A program made the position numbers and the translations under genes. A stretch of 64,000 nt of DNA. Origin: DATFDN01 sp963830565 (GTDB lineage Bacteria; Pseudomonadota; Alphaproteobacteria; Acetobacterales; Acetobacteraceae). Numbering within the stretch: the first letter of the stretch is position 1; each line of letters begins with the position of its first letter. Below are positions 8,606 through 18,264 of this stretch, one piece after another. The notes below the pieces were generated by a model. The model saw only the letters and a program-made list of their open reading frames with translations, was not told the DNA's origin and searched no databases. The stretch lies in assembly GCA_963830565.1 (NCBI GenBank), contig CAWHMO010000007.1, positions 248,001 to 312,000 of the forward strand. The letters run 5' to 3'.

Positions 8606-11600
8606 TCAGATCGGAATCAGGACAAGCTCCGAATACAGCTTGTCGATGTCGCCCCCGTCCAGCAGTGGAGAGCGATAGAGCGCGTAGTCGCTCTTCGGGA
8701 TGCCTCGCGGCCGCACCGGGAAGAGGCGCTCGTCGGCGACGAGGGCGAGCGTCCGCTGCCTTTTCAGGACGGGCAGCTTGACGTGCTCGAGATAGCGGGC
8801 AAGGAGCGGCGGCGCGCTGCAATAAAGAATCTCGGAATACGGGAACTTCGCGCCGGCGGGAAACAGCCGGAGCCGCCGCCGCAGGGACATCGCGCGGCGT
8901 TTCACCACGATATAGGCCCGCTCCGACCCGGCGGTCAGGAGCAGTTGCAGGCAGTCGTAGGGAGCGTGATCGTCGAAAATCCGCTGCTGGCATTCATCGA
9001 GCGAGCGGCGCACGATCTCCGGGTCGAAGCTGATGGTCGGTCGCGGCTGGCGCAATGTCTCGGCGTGAAACAGCGGCGGCATGACGATCCTGCGTTCGAC
9101 CAGCGGCGTGAAGCGCAGCGCCTTGAACACCTGCTGTGACACCGGCCCAGGCGTCAGGGCGGTGTAGGTCATGCTTTCATCGCGGATGGCGGCGGCCAGG
9201 AGAGCAGTTCCCCACCCACGATATTCAGGGCGTATGTACCAGGAGGTCAGATTGCAGACGACAGTCGCCTTGCCCCCTATCCGCCGCCGCGCATACACGG
9301 TGCCGAGAAAGCCGACAATCTCATCGCCACTGGCGAGGATGAACCCGAAATCGGGCTTCTCAGGGAGCCATCGGTAGTCGAAGAGGCGCCTCCAAGCAGC
9401 ATGCGGAACGCCATCCGCCTTGAATGCCTGCTCCAAAAACCGGCAAAGCGGCTCCACGTCCTCGGGACCCGCCGGACGGATGCGTGGACCGGACCGGCTT
9501 GGTTTCCTTGCATCGGACTCCGTGCTGGTGCCGCGCGCGAGTGCCGCGAACTGCTCGACCGTTCGTGCCGAGAACAGCGCGTCAAGCGAGAGGTCATCCC
9601 GTTCGACGTATTGCTGCAATCCGAGGAACAAGTTCAGGATCGTCAGCGAATCTCCGCCTAGTTCGAGAAGATCGTCGGACCAGCCGACGGGAGCGACCCG
9701 CAAGACGTCCTCGCAGATGCTTTGCAACTCCCGCTCAAGCTGATCGCCCGAGCGGAGATCGCCGATCCGCTGTCTCGGCTGAGACGATCGCGAGGAGCTA
9801 CGCAGCGCCGGATGGCTGCAAATGGCATCAAGACAGTCCGGATTCTGCAATGCATCGCGGTTGCGAACCGGTCGGCCGTTCACCGCATCGCGCGCTGCCG
9901 CCTCGGATCGCTTGCCGCTATAGGTGATCGGGAGCGCCTCGACCTGCGCGATAGCCGCCGGCACGAGGGCGGCCGAGCCGCGACGGGCGAGTTGCGAGCG
10001 GATGCGTTTCGCGAGCGTGCCGCTGAGTTCCGTGCCTTTGCGGAGGACCACGAGCAGGATCAGACGGGTCCCGCCGGGCTCGTCTTCCGCCCGTTGCTCG
10101 ACGGCCATGGCCTCCACGATCTCGTCGATGTCCCGGAGCGCGGCGTAGATTTCCGCCGGGCCGACGCGGATGCCGCGGATATTGATAACGCCATCGGACC
10201 GGCCATGGAGCGTCCAGCCGCCCTCTCGCGTCGCCTCAATCAGATCGCCATGCGTCCAGACACCGGGATTCTGGCTGAAATAAGCTTCGTGGAAGCGCCT
10301 TCCGCCCGGGTCGTCGTGGAAGCCTAGCGGGCATGACGGGAATGGATTGGCGCAGATCAGTTCACCGATCGGGGAGTCCGGGGCGCCGGCAGGCGGCAGC
10401 GATCGCACGTCAAGCCCGAGGCTGCGGCACTGTGCCTGGCCGCGATGGACGGGCAGGTTGGGATTGCCGAGAACGAAGCAGCCGATGATGTCCGTCCCGC
10501 CCGAGATCGATTGCAGGGGCAGCGACTTCACATTGTTCCTGACCCAATCGGTACTGGCGCGGGTAGAGAATCGATCCCGTGGACAGCACGCTGCGCAGCG
10601 CGGCGAGATCGAAGCTGCGGCCGGGGGAGAAGCCGGCGCCCTCGCAGAACTGTAGGAAGGCCGCGCTGGTGCCGAACACCGTGACGGCCTCGTCGGCGAT
10701 AAGGCGCCACAGCGTCTCCGGCCCTTCCAACGGGCCGTCATAGAGGACCAGCTCGGCGCCGGATGCGAGGGCCGACAACTGCCAGTTCCACATCATCCAG
10801 CCGCACGAGGTCTGGAAGAACAGCTTGTCGCCGGCCCGCAGATCGCAGTGCAGCCGATGCTCCTTGACATGCTCGAGCAAGGTGCCGCCGGCCCCATGCA
10901 CGATGCATTTCGGATTACCGGTAGTACCGGAGGAGAACATGATGAAGAGCGGGTGATTGAACGGATACCGCTGCCAAGCGCAGCCCCGACCAGCGCCGCC
11001 GGTCGTCAAATCGGCGAAAAGATGCACCGGCGCCATCAAGCCCTCCGGGACCGGTCCCTCATCGAGCGCGATCACCGCTTGCAACGAAGGCAGACCCGCC
11101 GCCACTTCCGCCAGCCGCGCCGAGACCGGAACTCCCGGGTCCCATGGCTCCGCGCGGATATTTCCCAGAAGCACGACGGGTTTGAGCGGCGAGAAGCGCG
11201 CCAGCATCGCGAAAGCGCCCATGTCAGGCGAGCAGCTCGAGAACGTCGCGCCGATGGCTGATGCTGAGAGCGCAGCAATCACGACTTCAATATTGTTGCG
11301 GGCGACTGCGACGATGCGATCGCCCGGTCCCACCCCCAATCGACTGAGAGAGGCCGCGAGGCCGGCAACCCTGGCACGTAGCTCGCCGCGGCTGAGGCGC
11401 TCGCGCCGGCCGCCGCTGTGACAGGCCGTCACCGCCGGACGATGGGGATCACCGTGCAACAGGCTTTCAGCGTAGTTCAGGCGAAGATCCGGGAAAAACC
11501 GCGCGTCCTCGCAGGACTCGCCGACGCACACGGGATCGATCTTGCCCCCGTGCGGGATGCCCGACCAGCAGAGGAACAAGCGCCAGAAGTTGCGGAATTC

Positions 11601-11753
11601 CTGGACGGAGAACTGGTCAAATGCGTTGTAGTCGGCGAAGCGCCGACCCGTCGCCGTCTCGCAATGACGCACGAACTCGGTCAACTGGGAGCAGGCCACG
11701 GACGCCGCCGGCGGCGAAAACGCCGGCGCGTCCTGCTGAAATTCATAGTCCAT
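8606..11753 (-). CDS. Three-domain fusion: acetoacetyl-CoA-synthetase-like ligase, carrier protein, GNAT acyltransferase (one frameshift)
   Basis: Frame-corrected length is 1048 residues. Residues 1 to about 640 resemble acetoacetyl-CoA synthetase: FSSGTTGNPKCIVHGAGGT (AMP-binding), SGGTDIIGCFVLGNP, WTHGDLIEATREGGWTLHGR and the C-terminal lysine motif ITYSGKRSE. Residues about 670-740 are a phosphopantetheine carrier domain with LLELGGDSLTILN (Ser near 701). Residues about 755 onward hold a GNAT fold with WYIRPEYRGWGTALLAAAI and an extra C-terminal region. One G of 10550-10551 must be dropped to join PRQY to DWVRNNVKSL. The layout suggests activation, tethering and transfer of an acyl group within one protein. 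Substrate and product are unknown. No other biosynthetic genes adjoin it. Confidence 0.8.
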
Positions 11754-11765
11754 GGTTTCAATATT

Positions 11766-11796
11766 TTTATAACGAGCCTGGAGATCAACGCCTCAA
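11766..11796 (-). promoter_or_regulatory. Possible promoter of the synthetase-carrier-GNAT gene
   Basis: On the minus strand, TTGAGG (11796-11791) and TATAAA (11771-11766) are separated by 19 bases, followed by an AT-rich leader of about 12 bases before the ATG at 11753. The spacing is a little long, and no Shine-Dalgarno sequence is visible. The AT-rich patch stands out in a 70% GC neighbourhood. Confidence 0.35.
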
Positions 11797-11836
11797 GACC
11801 AGGAATGTCGCTCAATTGATGAACGTTGGGATTCGG

Positions 11837-12820
11837 CTAAAGCCACCCGTGACGCCAGAACCACAGCAACGGCAGAATCGCGCTGAGCGCGATCACCGTC
11901 AGGCCATACGGGTAGCCCCACGCCCAGGTCAGCTCCGGCATGCCCTTGAAATTCATGCCGTAGATGCTGGCGATCAGGGTCGGCGGGATGCCGACGATCG
12001 AGGCGACCGTCAGCACTTTGATGACGTTGTTCTGCTGGATGTTGATGAAGCCGAGCGTCGCATCCAGAAGGAATTGCACCTTCCCTGTGATCTGCACGTC
12101 GTAGTCGTTCAGCGACGCGATGTCCTGGCGCAAGGTGGCGAACCGGCTTCGCAGATCGGGCGGCGTCCAGTCCGCCGCGACCTCGATGACGAAGCCGACG
12201 ATGCGGGAAATGCCGAGCAGGCTGTCGCGCAGGCTGGACACGTGCTCTCCGGTCCGGCCGACATCCGCGAGTGTGGATTGCAGGACGGCGCTTTCGCGGC
12301 GCACGCGCCGGAGGCCCGTGGCCTCGGGGCGGAAGATCTGGTGTGAGAGCCGATCAAGCTCGGTTCCCACGCCTTCCAGCACGTCCGCCAGCCGGTCCAC
12401 GATCGCCTCCAGCAAGCCGACGAATACAGCCAAGCCATTCGGCGCCTGCCCATCGGGATCGCACAGCCGCTCGGCGTAGGTATCGAAGGATTGCATCGGC
12501 GCATAGCGGACTGTCAGCAGCTGGTCGCGCGACAGCACGAAGCCGAGCGGGGACACGACGGGCCGCCTGCCGTCCACGCTGGAGATCATCGGGGTGCTCA
12601 GCGTCAGGACGCCGTCCTGCGCCGCCAGACGACTGGAGCGCTCGATCTCCGACAACTCCGCGCGCGCGGGCACGCGTAGGCCGGTGATGCGCTCGACCGT
12701 CGCGCGTTCCTCCTCGGTGGCGTCCAGGAGGTCGAGCCAGACCGCGTGCGCCGCGTGTCTACCCGCGAAGTCGGGCGAAAGGGGCCGGCGTGGCTGGGTG
12801 CCCGAGTTGGCGAGGATCAT
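11837..12820 (-). CDS. corA: CorA-family divalent cation transporter
   Basis: 327 residues. Cytoplasmic N-terminal alpha/beta domain, long helical stalk (about residues 140-255), and two C-terminal membrane segments with the signature YGMNFKGMPEL in the loop between them. CorA proteins form pentameric channels for Mg2+ (some members move Co2+, Ni2+ or Zn2+). The ion cannot be assigned from sequence. It is followed by the large ligase fusion, 83 bp downstream on the same strand, which appears to have its own promoter. Confidence 0.92.
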   Translation of the reverse strand: MILANSGTQPRRPLSPDFAGRHAAHAVWLDLLDATEEERATVERITGLRVPARAELSEIERSSRLAAQDGVLTLSTPMISSVDGRRPVVSPLGFVLSRDQLLTVRYAPMQSFDTYAERLCDPDGQAPNGLAVFVGLLEAIVDRLADVLEGVGTELDRLSHQIFRPEATGLRRVRRESAVLQSTLADVGRTGEHVSSLRDSLLGISRIVGFVIEVAADWTPPDLRSRFATLRQDIASLNDYDVQITGKVQFLLDATLGFINIQQNNVIKVLTVASIVGIPPTLIASIYGMNFKGMPELTWAWGYPYGLTVIALSAILPLLWFWRHGWL

Positions 12821-12846
12821 CCGTCTGACAGCTCCTGAGCGCGCGT

Positions 12847-15051
12847 CTAGAGAAACGAGACCGGGTCCACGTCGACATCCACACGGCTGCCGCGCGGCAC
12901 CCCCACCTGGGCGAGCCAGGCGCGCAGGATCGGCTGGACGGCGACATCGCGGCGGGTCTTGAGCAGCAGCCGCCTTCGGTGCCGGCCGCGCAGGATCGAC
13001 AGCGGAGCTGGCGCCGGGCCGAGCACGGCGATCCCCGGTCCGCCCGGCGCGACGCGGCCGAGCGCGCGGGCGAGGTGGTCGGCCGATGCCGCGTCATTGG
13101 CGCTCACGATCAGCGCGGCGAGCCGGCCATAGGGCGGCCAGTGGCCGGGACGGCGCTCGGCGGCCTCGCGGGCGACGAAGCCCTCGAAATCGCCGGAAAT
13201 CAGCGCCTGGATCACCGGATGCTCGGGACTGAAGGTTTGCAGCAGCACGCGCCCCGGCGCCTCCGCCCGGCCCGCCCGGCCGGCCACCTGGTGTAGAAGC
13301 TGGACGGTGCGCTCGGCCGCGCGCAGGTCGCCGCCGCCGAGGCCGAGATCGGCGTCCACCACGCCGACCAGGGTCAGATGCGGGAAGTGCCAGCCCTTGG
13401 CCACGACCTGGGTGCCGATGATCAAATCCACCGCGCGCGCGGCGACCGCGTGCGCGGCCTCCGCCGCGGCGCGCGGGCCGGGCAGCGTGTCGCTCGCCAT
13501 CACTAGCAGCCGCGCCTCGGGAAACAGCGCGGCCGCCTCCTCGGTGACGCGCTCCACCCCCGGCCCGACGGGGGTCAGGCTGTGCGCCGCGCCGCAGGTC
13601 GGGCACAGCACGGGGATCGGGATCGCGTGCCCGCAATGATGGCATAGGAGCTGGCGGCGGGCGCGATGCTCGACCAGCCAGGCGGTGCAGTTCGGGCACT
13701 GCATCCGATGCCCGCAGGAACGGCAGAGCGTCAGCGGCGCGTAGCCGCGGCGGTTCAGGAACAGCATCGCCTGCTCGCCGCGCACCAGCGTGGCGCGCAC
13801 CGCCTCGACCAGCCTGGGCGAGAGAAAGCGGCCGCGCTCGGGCCGCGCTTCCCGCAGATCGACCGCCTCAACTGTCGGCAGCGTGGCGCCGCCATGCCGG
13901 TTCGGCAAGGTCAGGCGGCGATAGCGCCCGGCCTCCACATTGGCCAGCGTCTCCAGGCTCGGGGTGGCCGAGACCAGCACCGAGGCCGCCTGCTCCAGTC
14001 GGGCGCGCACCACGGCCATGTCGCGGGCGTGATAGACCACGCCTTCCTCCTGCTTGAAGGCGGTCTCGTGCTCCTCGTCGACGACGATCAGGCCGAGATC
14101 GGGGAATGGCAGGAACAGCGCCGAGCGGGCGCCGACCACCACCTGCGCCTCGCCCGCCGCCACCGCCCGCCAAGTCAGGCGACGCACCCGCGACGACAGG
14201 TCGGAGTGCCACACCGCCGGGGCGGCGCCGAAGCGGGCGGCGAAGCGGTCGAGCCATTGCGCCGAGAGTGCGATCTCGGGCAGCAGCACCAGCGCCTGCC
14301 GCCCGGCACGCAGCGCGGCGGCGATCGCCTCCAGGTAGACCTCGGTCTTGCCCGACCCGGTCACGCCGTCGAGCAGCGCGACCGAGAAGGCGTGCGTGCC
14401 GACCGAAGCCGCCAGGGCATCCGCCGCGAGCCGCTGCTCGGTTGAGAGGACGGCGCCCTGGCGGTCGGGATCGGGCGTGGCGAAGGCTGGCAGGGCGGCA
14501 AGGGGGGCGGGCGCGATCAGGCCGGCGGCGGCCATGCCGCGGACGACGCTCGCGCCGACCCCCGCCACGCGCGCGAGCTCCTGGGTGGCGCGAGGCTCGA
14601 ACTCCTCGAGGACCGACAGCACGCGGCGGCGGGATTCGGTCAGCCGGGCGTCGCCGGTGCCCGCCCGGCGCCATCCCTGCGTCGGCGCCGGCGCCGGGCC
14701 GAGCACGCGCAGCGCCATCGCCATCACCTCGCCTGGGGGCGTCAGCGTGTAGGCCGCCAGCCAGTCGACCAGCCGGCGCAGGGGCGCGCGCATGGGCGGC
14801 GTATCCAGCACGGCGATGATCGGCTTCAGCTTGGCCTCGGCCGCGGGGGCGGGGCCGGGCGAATCCCATACCACGCCGACCACTTCCCGCCCGTTCAGCG
14901 GCGCCAGCACGACGTTGCCCGGAGTGACGTCAAGGCCCTCGGGCACCGCGTAGTCGAACGGACCGGGGAACGGGTACGGAAGCAGAACCGGGACGCGCGC
15001 GCGAACCCTCCGCTTCCGATCGGCCGTGGCCGGCGTTATATGAGCAGGCAT
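12847..15051 (-). CDS. priA: Primosomal protein N' (replication restart helicase PriA)
   Basis: 734 residues. N-terminal 3'-DNA-binding domain (RVPVLLPYPFPGPFDYAVPEG), helicase core with Walker A GVTGSGKTEVYLEA, DEEH box VVDEEHETAFKQEE, and the zinc-binding region with eight cysteines (CRSCGHRMQCPNC, CHHCG, CPTCG), then helicase motifs IIGTQVVAKGWHFPHL and QVAGRAGRAE. It restarts stalled forks by loading DnaB. The reading frame stays open far upstream, antisense to fsa. The ATG at 15051 is chosen because it starts the family alignment just past the divergent fsa gene. Confidence 0.95.
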   Translation of the reverse strand: MPAHITPATADRKRRVRARVPVLLPYPFPGPFDYAVPEGLDVTPGNVVLAPLNGREVVGVVWDSPGPAPAAEAKLKPIIAVLDTPPMRAPLRRLVDWLAAYTLTPPGEVMAMALRVLGPAPAPTQGWRRAGTGDARLTESRRRVLSVLEEFEPRATQELARVAGVGASVVRGMAAAGLIAPAPLAALPAFATPDPDRQGAVLSTEQRLAADALAASVGTHAFSVALLDGVTGSGKTEVYLEAIAAALRAGRQALVLLPEIALSAQWLDRFAARFGAAPAVWHSDLSSRVRRLTWRAVAAGEAQVVVGARSALFLPFPDLGLIVVDEEHETAFKQEEGVVYHARDMAVVRARLEQAASVLVSATPSLETLANVEAGRYRRLTLPNRHGGATLPTVEAVDLREARPERGRFLSPRLVEAVRATLVRGEQAMLFLNRRGYAPLTLCRSCGHRMQCPNCTAWLVEHRARRQLLCHHCGHAIPIPVLCPTCGAAHSLTPVGPGVERVTEEAAALFPEARLLVMASDTLPGPRAAAEAAHAVAARAVDLIIGTQVVAKGWHFPHLTLVGVVDADLGLGGGDLRAAERTVQLLHQVAGRAGRAEAPGRVLLQTFSPEHPVIQALISGDFEGFVAREAAERRPGHWPPYGRLAALIVSANDAASADHLARALGRVAPGGPGIAVLGPAPAPLSILRGRHRRRLLLKTRRDVAVQPILRAWLAQVGVPRGSRVDVDVDPVSFL

Positions 15052-15099
15052 CGCCCCTGCGCGGGCAACGGCGCCGCAGACGAGAATTGGATCAGTCCC

Positions 15100-15756
15100 A
15101 TGAAGTTCTTCGTCGATACCGCCAATGTGGCGGAGATCAAGTCCCTTGCCGAGAGCGGGCTGCTGGACGGCGTGACCACCAATCCCTCGCTGGTCGCCAA
15201 GGCGAACCGGCCGATGCGCGACATCATCCGCGAGATCTGCGACATCGTCCCCGGTCCGGTCAGCGCCGAGGTGGCCGCCACCGATTTCGAGGGCATGATG
15301 GCCGAGGCGCGCGTGCTGCGCGAGATCGCGCGCAACGTGACCATCAAGGTGCCGCTGACGCCGAATGGGCTGCGTGCCTGCCGCAAGCTCGCCGACGACG
15401 GGACGATGGTCAACGTGACCCTGTGCTTCTCGCCCGCCCAGGCGATCCTGGCGGCCAAGGCCGGCGCCTCCTTCGTCAGCCCGTTCATCGGGCGCCTGGA
15501 CGACATCGGGCAACACGGGATGGCGCTGATCAGCGACGTCATGACCATTTTCAGGCAATATCCGTATTTCAAGACAGAGGTGTTGGTCGCCAGCGTGCGC
15601 AGCCCGATGCATGTGGTGGAGGCGGCGAAGCTCGGTGCGCATGTGGTGACGGCGCCGCCGGCGGTGCTGGGCCAGTTGTTCAACCATCCGCTGACCGACA
15701 AGGGCCTTGCTTCGTTCTCCGCCGACTGGGCCAAGACCGGGCAGCACATCGTCTGA
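15100..15756 (+). CDS. fsa: Transaldolase-like fructose-6-phosphate aldolase
   Basis: 218 residues, the short transaldolase/FSA class. MKFFVDTANVAEIKSLAESGLLDGVTTNPSL is the family N-terminus, NVTIKVPLTPNGLRA carries the Schiff-base lysine, and NVTLCFSPAQAILAAKAGA with VSPFIGRLDD follows. It may act as a transaldolase in the pentose phosphate pathway or as an aldolase; the sequence does not settle which. Divergent from priA. The ATG at 15100 is used; an upstream in-frame ATG at 15040 would add 20 residues unlike the family. Confidence 0.92.
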   Translation: MKFFVDTANVAEIKSLAESGLLDGVTTNPSLVAKANRPMRDIIREICDIVPGPVSAEVAATDFEGMMAEARVLREIARNVTIKVPLTPNGLRACRKLADDGTMVNVTLCFSPAQAILAAKAGASFVSPFIGRLDDIGQHGMALISDVMTIFRQYPYFKTEVLVASVRSPMHVVEAAKLGAHVVTAPPAVLGQLFNHPLTDKGLASFSADWAKTGQHIV

Positions 15757-15766
15757 TCTCGCCGTC

Positions 15767-16426
15767 ATGAGAGTGCCGGAGCGCGAGGTCGGGGACGCCG
15801 ACGCCGACCAGGTCGCGGCGTTTCTGCGTGCGCGCCCCGCCTTTCTGGCGGAACGGCCGGAGCTGTATCGCGCGCTGGCCCCGCCGCAGCGCATTCATGG
15901 CGAGGCGATGGCCGATCACATGGTGGCGATGCTGCGGGCTGAGCGTCAGCACGCCGCGGCGATGGCGGAGCGTGCAGACGGGGTGCTGGCGGCCGGCCGC
16001 GCCGCCGCCGGCCTAGCGATACGCGTGCAGGGGGCGGTGCTGGCGCTGATCTGCGCGCGCGACGTGGCCGATTGCGTGGCGCACGCGCTACCCGACATCC
16101 TGGCGCTCGACGCCGCCTCGCTGTGCATGGAGGCCGACGCGGCGGGCGTGCGCCGGCTGCCGGCCGGCGCGGTGGCGGGGCTGCTCGTCGGCCGTGACGT
16201 GGCATTCCGCGAGACACCCGCGGATGCGGCGTTGCTGCACGGCGAGGCGGCGCGGCTTGCCCGGCGCGATGCGGTGGTGCGCGTACCCTGGGGCGGCTCG
16301 CCGGCGCTCCTGGCGCTGGTCTCCCGCGATGCCGCCCCGCTCGATCCCGTGCAGGGCAGCGGCGCGCTGGCCTTCCTCGGCCGCGCCGTCGGCGCCGCCC
16401 TGAGCCGCGCCGCCGACCACGCGTGA
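15767..16426 (+). CDS. DUF484 family (GAF-like) protein
   Basis: 219 residues. N-terminal segment VAAFLRARPAFLAERPELYRAL is typical of DUF484 proteins, followed by a helix and a GAF-like fold. Such proteins commonly sit directly before xerC, as here: the stop TGA overlaps the GTG start of xerC. Function is unknown; the coupling suggests co-expression with the recombinase. Confidence 0.85.
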   Translation: MRVPEREVGDADADQVAAFLRARPAFLAERPELYRALAPPQRIHGEAMADHMVAMLRAERQHAAAMAERADGVLAAGRAAAGLAIRVQGAVLALICARDVADCVAHALPDILALDAASLCMEADAAGVRRLPAGAVAGLLVGRDVAFRETPADAALLHGEAARLARRDAVVRVPWGGSPALLALVSRDAAPLDPVQGSGALAFLGRAVGAALSRAADHA

Positions 16427-17340
16427 CGGCGGAGGCGGCGCGGCAGGCATTCCTGGCGTGGCTCGGGGCCGAGCGCCGCGCCGCGCCGCTGACGCTGGAG
16501 GCATACGGCCACGACATCGCCGATTTCCTGGGCTTCCTGACCCGCCATCTCGGGGCCGAGCCCGATCTGGCTGCCCTCGGCGCCCTGCGCCCCACCGACA
16601 TCCGCGCCTTTCTCGCCGAGCGCCATGCCGACGGGCTGTCGGCCGCGACGCGCTCCCGCCGTCTGGCGGCGGTGCGCAGCTTCTTCCGCTACCTCGCCCG
16701 CCGCCAGGGCTGCGACTGTCCTGCCGTTCGGCTGGTCGCGACGCCTCGGGCCCGCCGTCCGGCGCCGCGTGCCTTGAACGAGCCGGCAGCCCGGGCAGTC
16801 GCGCGGGACATCGGCGAGGAGTCCAATTCCGCCTTCGCGCAGGCGCGCGACGTGGCGCTGTTCACATTGCTCTACGGATGCGGGCTGCGCATCAGCGAGG
16901 CACTCGGGCTGCGCGTGCGCGACGCGCCGCTGCCGGGCGGGACGGGGACATTGACAGTGCTGGGCAAGGGCGCCAAGGAGCGCGCCGTTCCGGTGCTCCC
17001 GGCGGTGCGTGCCGCGCTGGCCGCGTGGCTGCGGCACCATCCCGAGCCCCAGGCAGAAAGCCCGCTGTTCGTGGGCGTGCGTGGGGGTGCGCTGAACCCG
17101 GCCGTGGCGCAGCGCACGCTGCGCGCCTTCCGACGCCATGCGGGTCTCCCCGAGCACGCGACCCCGCACGCGCTGCGGCATTCCTTCGCGACCCATCTGC
17201 TCGCCGCGGGGGCGGATCTGCGCGCCATCCAGGAGCTGTTGGGACACGCCAGCCTCTCGACAACGCAGCGGTACACCAGCGTGGACGAGGCGATGCTGAT
17301 GCGGGTGTGGCGGAACGCGCATCCGCGGGGAAGTGGCTAG
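16423..17340 (+). CDS. xerC: Site-specific tyrosine recombinase XerC
   Basis: 305 residues, acting with XerD at the dif site to resolve chromosome dimers. N-terminal SAM-like core-binding domain (FLAWLGAERRAAPLTLEAYGHDIADF) and catalytic domain with Arg in LLYGCGLRISEALGL, Lys in VLGKGAKER, HALRHSFATHLL, LLGHASLSTTQRY with the nucleophilic Tyr. GTG start overlapping the DUF484 stop (GTGA). The position next to DUF484 supports XerC over XerD or a phage integrase. Confidence 0.92.
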   Translation: MTAEAARQAFLAWLGAERRAAPLTLEAYGHDIADFLGFLTRHLGAEPDLAALGALRPTDIRAFLAERHADGLSAATRSRRLAAVRSFFRYLARRQGCDCPAVRLVATPRARRPAPRALNEPAARAVARDIGEESNSAFAQARDVALFTLLYGCGLRISEALGLRVRDAPLPGGTGTLTVLGKGAKERAVPVLPAVRAALAAWLRHHPEPQAESPLFVGVRGGALNPAVAQRTLRAFRRHAGLPEHATPHALRHSFATHLLAAGADLRAIQELLGHASLSTTQRYTSVDEAMLMRVWRNAHPRGSG

Positions 17341-17373
17341 TTTGAAGCATCCGCCCTTGCCCTGGCCTATACG

Positions 17374-17455
17374 GTCATGCCCGCGAAAATGGGCATCCAG
17401 GCCAGCGCTCCAAGTTCCGCGCCGTCCCCTGGATTCCCGCTTTCGCGGGAATGAC
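17374..17455. repeat. REP-like inverted repeat (82 bp)
   Basis: The left arm, GTCATGCCCGCGAAAATGGG then CATCCAGG, pairs with the right arm, CCTGGATTCCCGCTTTCGCG then GGAATGAC, with a few mismatches. It lies between the convergent xerC and the small minus-strand gene. The arm pattern GTCAT...ATCCA recurs at 35388-35471 and in the interior of the 3862 and 46168 elements, indicating a related family. It may also act as a bidirectional terminator. Confidence 0.75.
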
Positions 17456-17475
17456 GGAAACAGATCAGTGACGCG

Positions 17476-17940
17476 TCAGCTAGGCCGATCGGGAAAGGTG
17501 AGCGGAAGCAGCAACTCCCCGCTGGAGGCAGCGACGTTCTGTCTCCGTCCTTTCGTGCGCTCCGCGCTGGCCCCGCTTCGCTTCGTGGCCTCCGCCCGCA
17601 GGCTCAAGAGTTCATCGATCAACCGGTCCATGGTTTGCCACATCGGCTCGTCACCGCGACGCTCCGCCACGATGAAACGATGCGCCGCGAGCGTCACGTT
17701 CAGGGTGCCGCGCGTGGTTTCCGGACGGGGCGAGCGCATCTGGACCAGCGCCTTCTCCACTTCCTCCAGAGGAATGCCCAAGGTGGCGGCGATCTGCTCC
17801 GGCGCATGACCTTGCCGACGCAACTTGCGCGCCTGCACGGCCTCGCGTGGCGTGAGTTGGATGGCTGGGCGCAGGATCTGCGTTCGCCTGGACATCTCGC
17901 CCGAGCCGCTGCCCGGTGGCCTTCCCTTAAATCCGGTCAT
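17476..17940 (-). CDS. Hypothetical protein with helix-turn-helix-like segment
   Basis: 154 residues from the ATG at 17940 (MTGFKGRPPGSG); an ATG 30 codons upstream is less likely. The central part, TPREAVQARKLRRQGHAPEQ followed by IAATLGIPLEEVEKAL, reads as a helix-turn-helix of the resolvase/sigma-like type. It is followed by a possible helical region (HRFIVAERRGDEPMWQTMDR) and a basic, disordered tail. I do not recognise the family. A DNA-binding role is an inference from the helix-turn-helix pattern only. Confidence 0.6.
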   Translation of the reverse strand: MTGFKGRPPGSGSGEMSRRTQILRPAIQLTPREAVQARKLRRQGHAPEQIAATLGIPLEEVEKALVQMRSPRPETTRGTLNVTLAAHRFIVAERRGDEPMWQTMDRLIDELLSLRAEATKRSGASAERTKGRRQNVAASSGELLLPLTFPDRPS

Positions 17941-18062
17941 GCACGTTCCCTCAACGATAATGCGCCAAATTCGCCTCGCGCGCCAAGCCGGCAGCTTGAA
18001 CCCGGCATTCCCGAGAAGCAGGATGTCCAAGGACCGAACTCTAGGACATGGGCAAGGCGGAG

Positions 18063-18260
18063 ATGGCAGACAAAAATCAGGGCCGGACGGTCATACCGGG
18101 ATCGCCGGCCACGAACCCAGGGGATGAGGCAGCTCCGGGATCCGCGCAGACTGGCGAGAATATCTGCCCCAAATGTCACGGGACCGGCTCGGTCCAGGAT
18201 CAACCCTGTCCCAATTGCGGGGGCACCGGGCGGGTGATCGAGATCATCGGCGACGCTTGA
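18063..18260 (+). CDS. Small DnaJ-type zinc-ribbon protein
   Basis: 65 residues. A disordered N-terminus is followed by CPKCHGTGSVQDQPCPNCGG, two CxxCxGxG-like motifs as in the cysteine-rich zinc domain of DnaJ, standing alone. AAGG lies 5 bases before the ATG at 18063; an ATG at 18048 is an alternative start. Probably binds one zinc ion. Role unknown. It is followed by a strong inverted repeat shared with the convergent thiolase gene. Confidence 0.65.
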   Translation: MADKNQGRTVIPGSPATNPGDEAAPGSAQTGENICPKCHGTGSVQDQPCPNCGGTGRVIEIIGDA

Positions 18261-18264
18261 CACT

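Noticed and set aside
10410..11753. Reading the ligase as a truncated pseudogene ending at 10410
   Set aside because: Conserved ligase text resumes one base out of frame at once and continues through the carrier and GNAT domains, so a single inserted base explains the break better than decay.
15052..15894. Upstream extension of the priA frame to 15894
   Set aside because: The extra 280 residues are antisense to fsa and unlike any PriA N-terminus. The ATG at 15051 begins the family alignment.
17374..17455. Possible CRISPR-like or tRNA structure
   Set aside because: Only a single pair of inverted arms, with no spaced direct repeats and no tRNA fold; it is a REP-type palindrome.
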